Source: Candidatus Pelagibacter communis (GTDB lineage Bacteria > Pseudomonadota > Alphaproteobacteria > Pelagibacterales > Pelagibacteraceae). From it: a stretch of DNA of 64,000 nucleotides. Both the position numbers and the translations under genes were made by a program. The stretch is from positions 49,638 to 113,637 of the forward strand of contig NZ_CVSB01000026.1 in assembly GCF_001179845.1 (NCBI RefSeq), in the 5' to 3' direction. The notes below the pieces were generated by a model that made no database searches, was not told the origin of the DNA, and saw only the letters and a list, made by a program, of their open reading frames with translations. Below are positions 1 to 8,208 of the stretch, in pieces. The stretch's first letter is position 1. Every line of letters starts with the position of its first letter.

Positions 1-558
1 TTCTACTTCTTCCCACTTCTTGCTATCTTTCAGTATATCAATTTTTTTATCAAAACCATACTCTTCATGAATTCCTTCATTAATTGTGAAACAAATTAAA
101 CCACCTGGTTTTGTGATTCTTATAAATTCATCTAATGCATTTGGTTTTACATGCCCAAAAGTAAATGTTCCAACACACATAACTCCACCGTAAAAGCTAT
201 CCTCAACTTCTATTGGTTGGTTTAAATCAACTTTAACTAATTTTTGATAAAGATCTTTTGGAACTGTATCTAATAAAGTTTGAGATAAATCAGCTCCATG
301 AAAATTTTTATAACCATATTTTTTCAACTCAACTCCAACTAGACCTGTTCCACAGCCTGCATCAAAAATTAGCGTATCTTTATTATTTTCGTGCTTATTG
401 AAAGTTGCTACGGTTTCCTTTGGGCCTGTATAGTTCCAATCAACCATATCTTTATTATACTTATCTTTATCTCCCCACTCGTCGTAGTACTTCATGACTT
501 CATCTGTGGTTTTAAGTTTATAAATTGGAATTTTGTTTCCTACGTCTTTTTGTGCCAT
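1..558 (-). CDS. Class I SAM-dependent methyltransferase (3' part missing)
   Basis: The first 186 codons of a minus-strand gene are present; it runs off the window at position 1. The start is the ATG at 558-556, overlapping by one base the TAA stop of the upstream dehydrogenase gene (TAATG), so translation is probably coupled. The SAM-binding motif I reads FDAGCGTGLVG at about residues 63-73, with a plausible motif II acid (GADLS) about 20 residues later. The rest resembles the small methyltransferases annotated as Williams-Beuren-like or type 11. The substrate cannot be read. As last visible gene of a glycine-betaine operon it might act on a betaine- or SAM-linked metabolite, but this is inference from position only. 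Confidence 0.8.
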   Translation of the reverse strand, partial: MAQKDVGNKIPIYKLKTTDEVMKYYDEWGDKDKYNKDMVDWNYTGPKETVATFNKHENNKDTLIFDAGCGTGLVGVELKKYGYKNFHGADLSQTLLDTVPKDLYQKLVKVDLNQPIEVEDSFYGGVMCVGTFTFGHVKPNALDEFIRITKPGGLICFTINEGIHEEYGFDKKIDILKDSKKWEEVE

Positions 559-2963
559 TAGCTTCTCATTTTTTGGCCACTTGGATCATAAAGTGGTTCT
601 TTAATTATTGAGCAATTAAATAAATCTCCATTTATTTCTACTTGAACTTTATTTTCAGATTTAATTTTTTCCTGATCAACAAAAGTAAAAGCAACACTCT
701 TGTTTACAAAATGTGCAAAACCACCTGAAGTAACGTAACCTATACTTTGATCTCCATTCATAACAGCCTCGTTATTTGTTACATCAATATCATTGGTTTC
801 AACAATTAAAGGTATAAGTTTGTTTGAAGAATTTTCCTTTTGTGCACTCTCTTTACCTATAAATTCTTTATCCCAATTGATAAAAGCATCTAATCCTGTT
901 TCTTTAGCAGTAAAATCTGGTCTATAATCTAATGTCCAGGCTCCCCAATTTTTCTCAAGCCTCATCGACATTAATGCTCTTCCACCAAAGGGTTTGATAT
1001 TAAATTCTTTTCCAGCTTCAATAAGTTCTTCGTATAATTTTAATTGATAATGAGGTGCTACATAAATTTCGTAACCAAGTTCTCCTGTAAATGAAATTCT
1101 ATTTACTAATGCAGGAACTCCACCAACAAACATTCTTCTAGAATCTCTAAATTTAAATTTTTCATTTGAAACATCATCTCTTACTATTTTTTCTAAAACC
1201 TTTCTTGAGTTAGGTCCTGCAATTGATAATCCATGAAACTCATCAGATCTATTTTTATAATTTAAATTAAATTTATATATGTGACTTTCAAACCAACGTC
1301 TGTGCATTTCTTGAGCAGCTCCAGAACCAAATACCATGAATTCATTTTCATCTAAACATGCCACAGTTAGATCGCCACATAATTTTCCTCTATACGACAA
1401 CATTGGAGATAAAGATATTCTTCCTGGTTTTGGAAGTCTTCCAGCCATTATGTGATCTAAAAATTTTCTAGCATCAGGACCTTTGAATTCATGTTTTGAA
1501 AAATTTGCAACTTCGATTAAACCAACATTTTCTCTAACATTAATAACTTCTTTTGAAACATAGTCGTGTGATCTCGATCTTTTAATAGTAGGCTCTTCGT
1601 GTGCATCTTCTTTATCATTTGCAAACCACAAAACATTTTCTAATCCAAAACTATCTCCCATAACAGCACCTTGATTTACAAAACGATCATAAAGTGCAGT
1701 GGTTTTTTGTTTTCTTCCTTTTGGTAAAGTTTCATTTGGAAAAGTCATAATAAATCTTCGTTCATAATTTTCTGAGGATTTGATTGTTCCATATTGAGGT
1801 GAAGCGTAATCTCCAAATCTAGCAACATCCATTGCCCAAACATCAATGGAAGGTTCTCCGTCAATAATCCACTCAGCAATACATTTTCCAACACCACCGC
1901 CTTGGCAAAATCCAGCCATGACACCAACTGCAACCCAATAATTTTTCATTCCAGGTACTGGACCTATAAGAGGACTTCCGTCTGGTCCAAAAGTAAAAGG
2001 TCCATTAACTATATTTTTTATACCTGCGCGCTCTAAAGCAGGCATTCTCTCAAACCCAATTGCTAATCGATCTTCAATATTATCTAATTTTGGCTCCAAT
2101 AATTCATGACCAAAATTCATTGGAGTTCCTTCTACTTTCCAAGGAGTTGATTTTGGCTCATAAGTTCCAAGCAACATCCCTTTTCCTTCTTGTCTAAAAT
2201 AAATATTTCCCTCAAAATCTGTTCCAATAGGCAGTCTTTGATCACCCATTGCTTCAATTTCTGGAATAGGTTCAGTGATTAAATAATGATGCTCCATTGG
2301 TTGAACTGGAAGATTTAATCCCGCTAATTGACCGACTTCTCTTGCCCACAAACCACCTGCATTAATTACTATTTCAGCATTTATATTTCCTTTGTCGGTA
2401 AATACTTCCCATGATCCATCTTCTTTTTGTTTCGTGTCTTTCACGACAGTGTGAGTATAATATTTTCCACCATGAACTTTTGCAGCTTTTGCAAAAGCAT
2501 AAGTTACACCTGACGGATCAACCTCTCCATCAATAGGATCCCACAGAGCTAACAAATATCTAGATGGGTCAATTAAAGGATGTTTCTTTTTCACTTCCTC
2601 TAGAGAAATAAATTCTTGATCAAGACCCATATATCTTGCTTTTGATCTTTCTCTTTTTAAATAATCAGCCCACACTTCATTTGATGCTAAATAAAATCCT
2701 CCACTGGGTTTAAAGCCAACAGAATGACCAGACTCTTTTTCTATCTCTTTATAGAGACCAATCGTGTAAGCCATCATCCTAGAAATATTTGGATCAGATG
2801 AAATTACATGAACATTTCCTGCTGCATGCCAAGATGAACCGGAAGTAAGCTCATTTCTTTCAAGCAAGATACAATCCTTTAATCCAAATTTAGATAAATG
2901 ATAAAGAATAGAGCACCCTACTACACCACCTCCTATGATTACTACCTTCGCGTGCTTTTCCAT
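558..2963 (-). CDS. Dimethylglycine dehydrogenase-like FAD/GcvT protein
   Basis: This 801-residue protein has the two-part layout of the dimethylglycine/sarcosine dehydrogenase family: an N-terminal FAD-dependent amine oxidase domain (dinucleotide motif GGGVVG at residues 11-16) and a C-terminal GcvT-like tetrahydrofolate domain from about residue 430 on. The family motif SSWHAAG (residues 43-49) contains His46, equivalent to the histidine that carries covalent FAD in mammalian DMGDH. It should oxidise an N-methyl group of dimethylglycine (or a related methylamine) and pass the C1 unit to THF as methylene-THF. It lies directly after a bhmT-like gene (TAATG junction), which produces dimethylglycine, so DMG is the natural substrate. 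Sarcosine remains possible. The family call is firm, the exact substrate is inferred. Confidence 0.85.
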   Translation of the reverse strand: MEKHAKVVIIGGGVVGCSILYHLSKFGLKDCILLERNELTSGSSWHAAGNVHVISSDPNISRMMAYTIGLYKEIEKESGHSVGFKPSGGFYLASNEVWADYLKRERSKARYMGLDQEFISLEEVKKKHPLIDPSRYLLALWDPIDGEVDPSGVTYAFAKAAKVHGGKYYTHTVVKDTKQKEDGSWEVFTDKGNINAEIVINAGGLWAREVGQLAGLNLPVQPMEHHYLITEPIPEIEAMGDQRLPIGTDFEGNIYFRQEGKGMLLGTYEPKSTPWKVEGTPMNFGHELLEPKLDNIEDRLAIGFERMPALERAGIKNIVNGPFTFGPDGSPLIGPVPGMKNYWVAVGVMAGFCQGGGVGKCIAEWIIDGEPSIDVWAMDVARFGDYASPQYGTIKSSENYERRFIMTFPNETLPKGRKQKTTALYDRFVNQGAVMGDSFGLENVLWFANDKEDAHEEPTIKRSRSHDYVSKEVINVRENVGLIEVANFSKHEFKGPDARKFLDHIMAGRLPKPGRISLSPMLSYRGKLCGDLTVACLDENEFMVFGSGAAQEMHRRWFESHIYKFNLNYKNRSDEFHGLSIAGPNSRKVLEKIVRDDVSNEKFKFRDSRRMFVGGVPALVNRISFTGELGYEIYVAPHYQLKLYEELIEAGKEFNIKPFGGRALMSMRLEKNWGAWTLDYRPDFTAKETGLDAFINWDKEFIGKESAQKENSSNKLIPLIVETNDIDVTNNEAVMNGDQSIGYVTSGGFAHFVNKSVAFTFVDQEKIKSENKVQVEINGDLFNCSIIKEPLYDPSGQKMRS

Positions 2964-4003
2964 TAGTATTTAATTTCCTTATTCACTTTTTTTAGAGATT
3001 TATCTGTGCCATGATGGAAATGTTTGCTCATATCAGGCATATATTTCATTGAAATTGGTTTCTTTCCAATTGCAACTGACATTTCTCTTACGTGATGTGC
3101 TTCTGCTCCACAACATATACCAATAAAATTTATTTTATTTTGAACGCACTCTTTTGCGAACTCTGCCATTTCAAATCTGTTACAAAACAAATTATCTAAA
3201 GCTACTGGGAATGCATTTCCACCTGGAATACAGTCACAACCATGATCAGTGATATTTAAGAAACCAGGTTCTTCCTCTGTTGTTCTATAAGGTACTGGAA
3301 GTCCAGCAACATGACATGAAACTTTTTCTCTAACCTTTTTTAATAATTTCATTGTCATTTCAGGTCCTCGATAACAATTTAAACCAACTACATCTGCACC
3401 TAAATCTTCCATCAGTTTGCAAGCATCTTCAGCACTATGTCCTTCTCTAGTTTTATCCCCTCTAGGAATTGCAAAATTACAAACTGCAATAAGACCTGCA
3501 TCTTTAATAGCTTTTAAAGCTATCTTCATTTCTTCTGTCCAATTTATTGTTTCTGCTATTACAAAGTCAACACCAGCTTCTTTTGCCCAAGCTACTTGTT
3601 CTTCGTACATTTGTTGACATTGTTTATGAGTATTGGGATCTCCTGGATCAAATACGTTTGTATTAGCCACATCTCCACAAACCATAAGATCTAAATCTTT
3701 AAACTCAGCAGCGGCATCTTTTGCAATTTTAAGAGCACCTTTTTGCATTGGTTCTAACAAATGTTCTTTACCAATTATTCTGAGCTTTTCTCTATGACCG
3801 TAATAAGTAAATGCTTGAACAACATCAGATCCAGCTCTAATAAATTCTCTATGTAACTGAGTTACTACTTCCGGATGTTCTAAAACTACTTCTGGAACAA
3901 ATGGACCTGCTGATAAATATCCTCTTCTTTCCATTGCAAAAAGATATCCTTCAGCACACATTATTGGGCCTTCATTTAATCTAGTAATAAGATCTTTTTT
4001 CAT
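2963..4003 (-). CDS. bhmT: Betaine-homocysteine S-methyltransferase family protein
   Basis: This 346-residue zinc methyltransferase belongs to the homocysteine S-methyltransferase (Pfam S-methyl_trans) family. The zinc cysteines are visible: Cys210 in GLNCYRG and the Cys297-Cys298 pair in GICCGAEAHH, a variant of the family GGCC motif. It would transfer a methyl from glycine betaine to homocysteine, giving methionine and dimethylglycine. A bhmT gene with this role is established in 'Ca. Pelagibacter ubique' one-carbon metabolism. The gene sits 11 bases after the Rieske oxygenase and overlaps the DMGDH-like gene, so its product feeds the next enzyme. A different methyl donor such as a sulfonium compound cannot be excluded from sequence. 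Confidence 0.85.
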   Translation of the reverse strand: MKKDLITRLNEGPIMCAEGYLFAMERRGYLSAGPFVPEVVLEHPEVVTQLHREFIRAGSDVVQAFTYYGHREKLRIIGKEHLLEPMQKGALKIAKDAAAEFKDLDLMVCGDVANTNVFDPGDPNTHKQCQQMYEEQVAWAKEAGVDFVIAETINWTEEMKIALKAIKDAGLIAVCNFAIPRGDKTREGHSAEDACKLMEDLGADVVGLNCYRGPEMTMKLLKKVREKVSCHVAGLPVPYRTTEEEPGFLNITDHGCDCIPGGNAFPVALDNLFCNRFEMAEFAKECVQNKINFIGICCGAEAHHVREMSVAIGKKPISMKYMPDMSKHFHHGTDKSLKKVNKEIKY

Positions 4004-4014
4004 AATTTATCCTT

Positions 4015-5193
4015 TCATTTCATTATATTGTTTGCAACCCATTTGTGGAAATGATGGGTGGGATTATCCATCACAGGCGAAAAATTTCCCCCATTATAAG
4101 ATGGTGACTTTCTGCCATCCTGCATTCCCTCAATTATATTTAAATCTTCACTTTGAACTCCTTTCCAAAGTTCAAAGTTTTGTTTTCTAAGTGATTTAAA
4201 TTTTTTCGAATTTGCCGCTTCGTTACCAACATAAAAAATTTCCATATGTTCTTTTGTATATTCATTATTTACTGGTTCTAGCCAGTAGGCGTAAAAATGA
4301 TCTTTATGAATCCCAAGCATTACATTTGGGAAAAGAGCAACGTATTCTGCAATATGTTCTTGATCTTTTGGCCAATTTGGGAATGTTGGAAATTTTAAGT
4401 TACTTTTAAATCTTGGGTTATAAACCATAGTACCTTGGCCTGCAAAACGGTTAGGTAAACCTTGAATGTGATAATGATCATCAATTTTTGAGTAAGAGTT
4501 TAAACCAGGATGAACCCATGGTAGATGATAACTTTCACAATAATTTTCTATTGCAAATTTCCAATTACATTTAGCATTTAAATTAAAATAACCATAATCT
4601 TTTGAATAAACGATTAATTCTCTATCTTTTATTGGCCAGAATTTTTTCCATCTATCACTTAAAGGTTTAATATATTTTTCAAAATCAATTTCATTATTAT
4701 TTAAATTTACAAAAATTAAATCTAACCAAACATGAGATCTAACTTCCTTAAGACCGCTTTGTGATTTGCTAAATTTATCACAATTATGTTTATTCATTCC
4801 ACCAATATGCGGTGTAGCTATTAACTTTCCACTCATGTCATATGACCAAGAATGATACGGGCATCTTATTACATTCTTAATTTTACATTTTTCTTGAAGA
4901 ATCTTAAAACCTCGATGACTACAAACATTATGAAAAACTTTAATTTTATTATTTTTATCTCGTAAAATAATTAATGGAATTCCTAGCAGATCAAATGGTT
5001 TCGCGTCTCCAATATTTGGTAAAGAGCTGCCAACACCAATTACCACCCATTTATTTTCAAAGATTTTTTTTCTCTCAATAGATAAATAATCTGGATCAGT
5101 GTAACACTCATTTGGTAAGCCATGAGCTTTATCGATATTTTTATTTACAACTCTTATTTTTTTTAAATCAACTATTTGAGATAACTTTTTCAT
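4015..5193 (-). CDS. Rieske non-haem iron oxygenase, alpha subunit (betaine demethylase-like)
   Basis: The 392-residue protein has a Rieske [2Fe-2S] domain with ligands Cys91, His93, Cys111 and His114 (CSHRG and CPYHSW), and a catalytic domain with the mononuclear iron motif NYCESYHLPWVH (His223, His228). The layout matches the GbcA/stachydrine/choline-monooxygenase group that attacks quaternary ammonium compounds. It is first gene of the operon with bhmT and the DMGDH-like gene, so oxidative N-demethylation of glycine betaine or another betaine is the likely role. No reductase partner (GbcB-type) is in the window. The AAGGAGG Shine-Dalgarno at 5216-5210 lies 16 bases from the ATG, unusually far; a hairpin covers the interval (separate entry). 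Confidence 0.82.
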   Translation of the reverse strand: MKKLSQIVDLKKIRVVNKNIDKAHGLPNECYTDPDYLSIERKKIFENKWVVIGVGSSLPNIGDAKPFDLLGIPLIILRDKNNKIKVFHNVCSHRGFKILQEKCKIKNVIRCPYHSWSYDMSGKLIATPHIGGMNKHNCDKFSKSQSGLKEVRSHVWLDLIFVNLNNNEIDFEKYIKPLSDRWKKFWPIKDRELIVYSKDYGYFNLNAKCNWKFAIENYCESYHLPWVHPGLNSYSKIDDHYHIQGLPNRFAGQGTMVYNPRFKSNLKFPTFPNWPKDQEHIAEYVALFPNVMLGIHKDHFYAYWLEPVNNEYTKEHMEIFYVGNEAANSKKFKSLRKQNFELWKGVQSEDLNIIEGMQDGRKSPSYNGGNFSPVMDNPTHHFHKWVANNIMK

Positions 5194-5227
5194 TTCAACT
5201 TTTATTAAACCTCCTTGTTTAAGTTGG
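5194..5227 (-). promoter_or_regulatory. Leader hairpin presenting the Rieske gene's ribosome binding site
   Basis: Just upstream of the Rieske ATG the plus-strand sequence CAACTT (5196-5201) is the inverse complement of AAGTTG (5221-5226), with further partial pairing outside. In the minus-strand transcript this makes a 6-bp stem directly before the start codon with a 19-base loop that holds AAGGAGG. The arrangement could tune initiation, or compensate for the long SD-start spacing. It is short and could be chance. Confidence 0.3.
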
Positions 5228-5469
5228 AATTAATTAAAGCTAAATTTTTACGATTCTCTTATAATGATTTGTTGAAATACGGTTTTACAATTTAAAATAT
5301 AAACAAATTCTTTGAAAAAAAAATTTGCAGAAAATTTCATAATTAAACTTTATCCCTTAATAAAAAGCATTTAAAGACAATTTGACTTCAACTAAAGGTT
5401 GAAAGAGATTTGCAATATTTTCGTTGATATGTTGTAGTGTTTAATCAAAAATTAACTAACGGAGATATA
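5228..5469. promoter_or_regulatory. Divergent intergenic region, betaine operon / transporter operon
   Basis: This is the largest gap in the window (with the preceding entry, 276 bases) and separates two divergent catabolic operons, so it should hold both promoters. A perfect 6-bp inverted repeat with 5-base spacer, TTCAAC(5387-5392) and GTTGAA(5398-5403), lies 66 bases before the binding-protein start and is operator-like. A TTGACT (5383-5388) overlaps it, but no convincing -10 follows at proper spacing. The Shine-Dalgarno GGAG at 5461-5464 precedes the ATG at 5470. No known riboswitch fold was recognised. Confidence 0.35.
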
Positions 5470-6480
5470 ATGAAAAAGTTAAAAACAATTCTGTTTTCTG
5501 CGCTTTTAGCATTCGGCATGACTTCTTTTGCAAATGCTTGTGGAAAATTAGTTATAGCCGAACAAAACTGGGCATCTGCCGAGTTAATGGCAAACGTTGA
5601 TAAAATCATTCTCGAAGAAGGATATGGATGTGACGTAGAATTAGTACCTGGTGCTACTATGCCAACATTTACATCTATGAATGATAAAGGAACACCTGAC
5701 ATGAACCCTGAACAATGGGCAAATGCAGTTTACACTCCTTTAAAAAAAGCGGTAAGCGAAAAAAGATTAATTATTGCTAATAAAGCTCCAATTACTGGTC
5801 TTGGAGAAGGTTGGTGGTTAAATCCAGCAGCTTTAGAAAAACACCCAGAACTTAAAGGAATGACAGCTGTTCAAATTTTAGAACGTCCAGACTTGTTTCC
5901 TGATAAAGAAGACCCGTCAAAAGGTGCTTTCATGGGATGTCCAGCGGGTTGGGGATGTCAATTAGCTAATGCAAATTTATACAGAGCATTTGAAATGGAA
6001 AAAAAAGGTTGGAAACTTATTGATCCAGGTTCAGCTGCAGGTTTAGATGGTTCAATTGCTAAAGCGTCAGATTCTGGTGAGCCGTGGTTTGGATATTATT
6101 GGAACCCTACATCAATGGTTGGAAAATATAATTTACAGCCAGTTGATTTTGGTGTTCCTTTTGCAGGTAGAGATAATTGGGACAATTGTATCACTCTTGC
6201 AGAACAAGATTGTGCAAATCCAAAGCCAACAGCTTGGACAAAATCTGAAGTAAACTCAATTGTAAGTGCTAACTTTGCTAAAACTGGTGGAAAAGATGTA
6301 CTTAAATATGTTGAAAGTAGAACTTTCCCAGGCACAGTGATGAATGGAATGTTAGTTTATATGGCTGACAATCAAGCAAAAGGTTCTGATGCTGCTGTTG
6401 AGTTTTTAATAAAGCATGAGGATATTTGGACTAAGTGGGTATCTTCAGATGCTGCAAAAAAAATCAAAAAAAGTTTATAA
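5470..6480 (+). CDS. Betaine-type (OpuAC/ProX) ABC substrate-binding protein
   Basis: The 336-residue protein opens with a Sec signal peptide (MKKLKTILFSALLAFGMTSF, cleavage predicted after ANA, residue 23). The ATG at 5470 was chosen because GGAG lies just upstream and the signal peptide starts there; an in-frame ATG at 5437 would add 11 unlikely residues. The mature protein is aromatic-rich (QNWASAE, GEGWWLN, EPWFGYYWNP), as in OpuAC-family proteins that hold quaternary ammonium or sulfonium groups in tryptophan/tyrosine cages. It has several cysteines (CGK, GCD, GCPAGWGCQ, DNCITLAEQDC) that may form disulfides. With the permease, MetF-like and DmdA-like genes downstream it likely captures a methylated osmolyte. 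The ligand is unknown and it differs clearly from TmoX at 36231-37175. Confidence 0.88.
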   Translation: MKKLKTILFSALLAFGMTSFANACGKLVIAEQNWASAELMANVDKIILEEGYGCDVELVPGATMPTFTSMNDKGTPDMNPEQWANAVYTPLKKAVSEKRLIIANKAPITGLGEGWWLNPAALEKHPELKGMTAVQILERPDLFPDKEDPSKGAFMGCPAGWGCQLANANLYRAFEMEKKGWKLIDPGSAAGLDGSIAKASDSGEPWFGYYWNPTSMVGKYNLQPVDFGVPFAGRDNWDNCITLAEQDCANPKPTAWTKSEVNSIVSANFAKTGGKDVLKYVESRTFPGTVMNGMLVYMADNQAKGSDAAVEFLIKHEDIWTKWVSSDAAKKIKKSL

Positions 6481-6491
6481 TTAACTTTTAA

Positions 6492-6520
6492 TTACGAGCC
6501 TATTTAATATAGGCTCGTAA
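6492..6520 (+). promoter_or_regulatory. Intercistronic stem-loop between binding protein and permease
   Basis: A perfect 12-bp stem (6492-6503 with 6509-6520, core ACGAGCCTAT) closes on a 5-base loop TTAAT. It starts 12 bases after the binding-protein stop and ends 12 bases before the permease ATG. No T-run follows, so it looks like an mRNA-stabilising or attenuating hairpin rather than a full terminator. Such elements keep binding-protein mRNA in excess over permease mRNA in ABC operons. Confidence 0.75.
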
Positions 6521-6532
6521 AGTTTAATATTT

Positions 6533-7417
6533 ATGGAATTTTTTACTGAATTTCCAGAAATGGGAAGAAGATCCCAAATGGAGCTAAGAAAAGGTATCGA
6601 CTTAGCTTTTAGAAATTTTTCAAAAGAATATGGAGACAATATAGAGGCATTTTTTGATCCATTATTATTTTTTTTAGTATCATTAGAAAAATTATTACTA
6701 TCTACACCATGGATAATAATTATTGCAGTAATTTGTGGATTAGCATGGCTGGGTTCAAAAAGTTGGAAATTAGTTACAGGAAGTGCAATTGCTTTTTTAT
6801 TAATTGGTTATTTTGGAATGTGGGAAGATTGTATGGCAACAGTTGCAATTATTACTGTATGTACAATCATTTGTATTGTTGTTGGTATTCCAATAGGAAT
6901 TGTAATGGCTAGATCCTCTAGAGCAGAAAAAACAATACTTCCTATTTTGGATATGATGCAAACAATACCAAGTTTTGTTTATTTGATACCAATTTTAATG
7001 TTGTTAGGTATAGGAAAGGTTCCAGGATTAATCGCTGTTTGTGTTTATGCAGTTCCTCCAATTATTAGATTAACTAATTTAGGTATTAGAGAAGTAGATA
7101 AAGAGACTTTGGAGGCTAGTGAAGCTTTTGGAGCAACCACAACTCAAAAATTAAAATCTGTTCAAATTCCGCTAGCTTTACCGACTGTTTTTGCAGGTGT
7201 AAACCAGACCATAATGATGGCTTTAGCCATGGTGGTTATTGCTTCTATGATAGGTGTAAAAGGTCTTGGTGTACCAATATTAAGAGCTGTTTCTAACCAA
7301 TATTTGGCTCTTGGTATGATGAATGGATTGGCAATAGTAGCTCTCGCAATTGTCTTTGATAGGGTAACTCAAGAATATGGGAGAAGGATTCAAAAGCATA
7401 GAGGTCAGATTAAATAG
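6533..7417 (+). CDS. Betaine-type ABC transporter permease (ProW/OpuAB family)
   Basis: The 294-residue membrane protein has hydrophobic segments near residues 55-105 and a permease domain from about residue 95 to 280. The EAA loop that docks the ATPase is visible as EASEAFGATTTQKLKSVQIP followed by LALPTVFAGVN, and the typical MVVIASMIGVKGLG segment follows. It pairs with the binding protein upstream. No ATPase gene lies in this cluster; the next gene is metF-like, so the transporter must use an ATPase encoded elsewhere. The only one in the window is the TmoW-like protein at 33638-34669. The solute is not readable from sequence. Confidence 0.88.
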   Translation: MEFFTEFPEMGRRSQMELRKGIDLAFRNFSKEYGDNIEAFFDPLLFFLVSLEKLLLSTPWIIIIAVICGLAWLGSKSWKLVTGSAIAFLLIGYFGMWEDCMATVAIITVCTIICIVVGIPIGIVMARSSRAEKTILPILDMMQTIPSFVYLIPILMLLGIGKVPGLIAVCVYAVPPIIRLTNLGIREVDKETLEASEAFGATTTQKLKSVQIPLALPTVFAGVNQTIMMALAMVVIASMIGVKGLGVPILRAVSNQYLALGMMNGLAIVALAIVFDRVTQEYGRRIQKHRGQIK

Positions 7418-7479
7418 TTGATACTTTGATGCATCGAATTTTCTAGACTCATATTTCAAAATAAATAAAGATCTCCCCT

Positions 7480-8208
7480 ATGAATTTTTCATTGGAAATA
7501 GGTCCTAAAACAGAGGTTGATACAGTTCCAGCATTGTCTGACGTTTACATTACTATGCTACCTGGAGGTGATTACAGAGAGACTGCTGATAAAGCGGTAG
7601 AGCTTGTAAAGAAAGGATTTAACCCTGTGCCTCATTTTCCTGCTAGATCAATGCATGATGAAAAAGAACTTAAAGATTATGTTTCTAGATGCAAAGATGG
7701 AGGAGTTAAGCAAGCTCTAATTATTGGTGGTGGCAGAGAGCCAGCAGGTAAGTTTGATAGTTCCTTTCAACTTTTAGAGACAGGTTATTTTGAAAAAATG
7801 AAAATAGGAATTGCTGGACATCCCGAGGGGAGTCCTGATATATCCGACTCAGATTTAGAAAAAGCTATGATAGATAAAAAGCCTTACGCTGATTATATTG
7901 TAACACAATGGTTACTTGATCCTCAGCCTATTATAGATTTTATTTCTAAGCAAAGCGTACCAGTGCATGTGGGAATTACTGGGCCATTAAAAATATCTAG
8001 CTTAATTAAATTTGCTAATATTGTTGGGGCAAAAAATTCCTTAAACTTTCTTAAATCTAATTTTACTAAGGCATTAGATTTACTGAAACCTAAAGACCCT
8101 AATGATTTAATTGGGAAAGTTAAATCGCACACTGATAACTTCCACATTTATACATTCGGCGGCTTGAAGGAAACTAACAAGTGGTTGAAGGAGAATAGTT
8201 ATGTCTAA
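7480..8208 (+). CDS. Methylenetetrahydrofolate reductase-like protein (MetF family)
   Basis: The 242-residue protein resembles the short MetF-like (beta/alpha)8 proteins that accompany THF-dependent demethylases. Recognisable pieces are SLEIGPK near the N-terminus, FNPVPHFPARS (residues 46-56), IIGGGREPAG, GIAGHPEGSPD (residues 110-120) and TQWLLDP, which follow the FAD/folate-binding strands of MTHFR. It is shorter than E. coli MetF (about 296 residues). It overlaps the DmdA-like gene by 8 bases, so the two are coupled. The likely role is catabolic, reoxidising methyl-THF made by the demethylase to methylene-THF, as proposed for metF next to ligM in Sphingobium. No clear Shine-Dalgarno precedes the ATG. 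Confidence 0.8.
   Translation: MNFSLEIGPKTEVDTVPALSDVYITMLPGGDYRETADKAVELVKKGFNPVPHFPARSMHDEKELKDYVSRCKDGGVKQALIIGGGREPAGKFDSSFQLLETGYFEKMKIGIAGHPEGSPDISDSDLEKAMIDKKPYADYIVTQWLLDPQPIIDFISKQSVPVHVGITGPLKISSLIKFANIVGAKNSLNFLKSNFTKALDLLKPKDPNDLIGKVKSHTDNFHIYTFGGLKETNKWLKENSYV

Noticed and set aside
5437..5469. Earlier ATG for the binding protein at 5437
   Set aside because: It would put 11 polar residues before a perfect signal peptide; GGAG just before the ATG at 5470 fits better.
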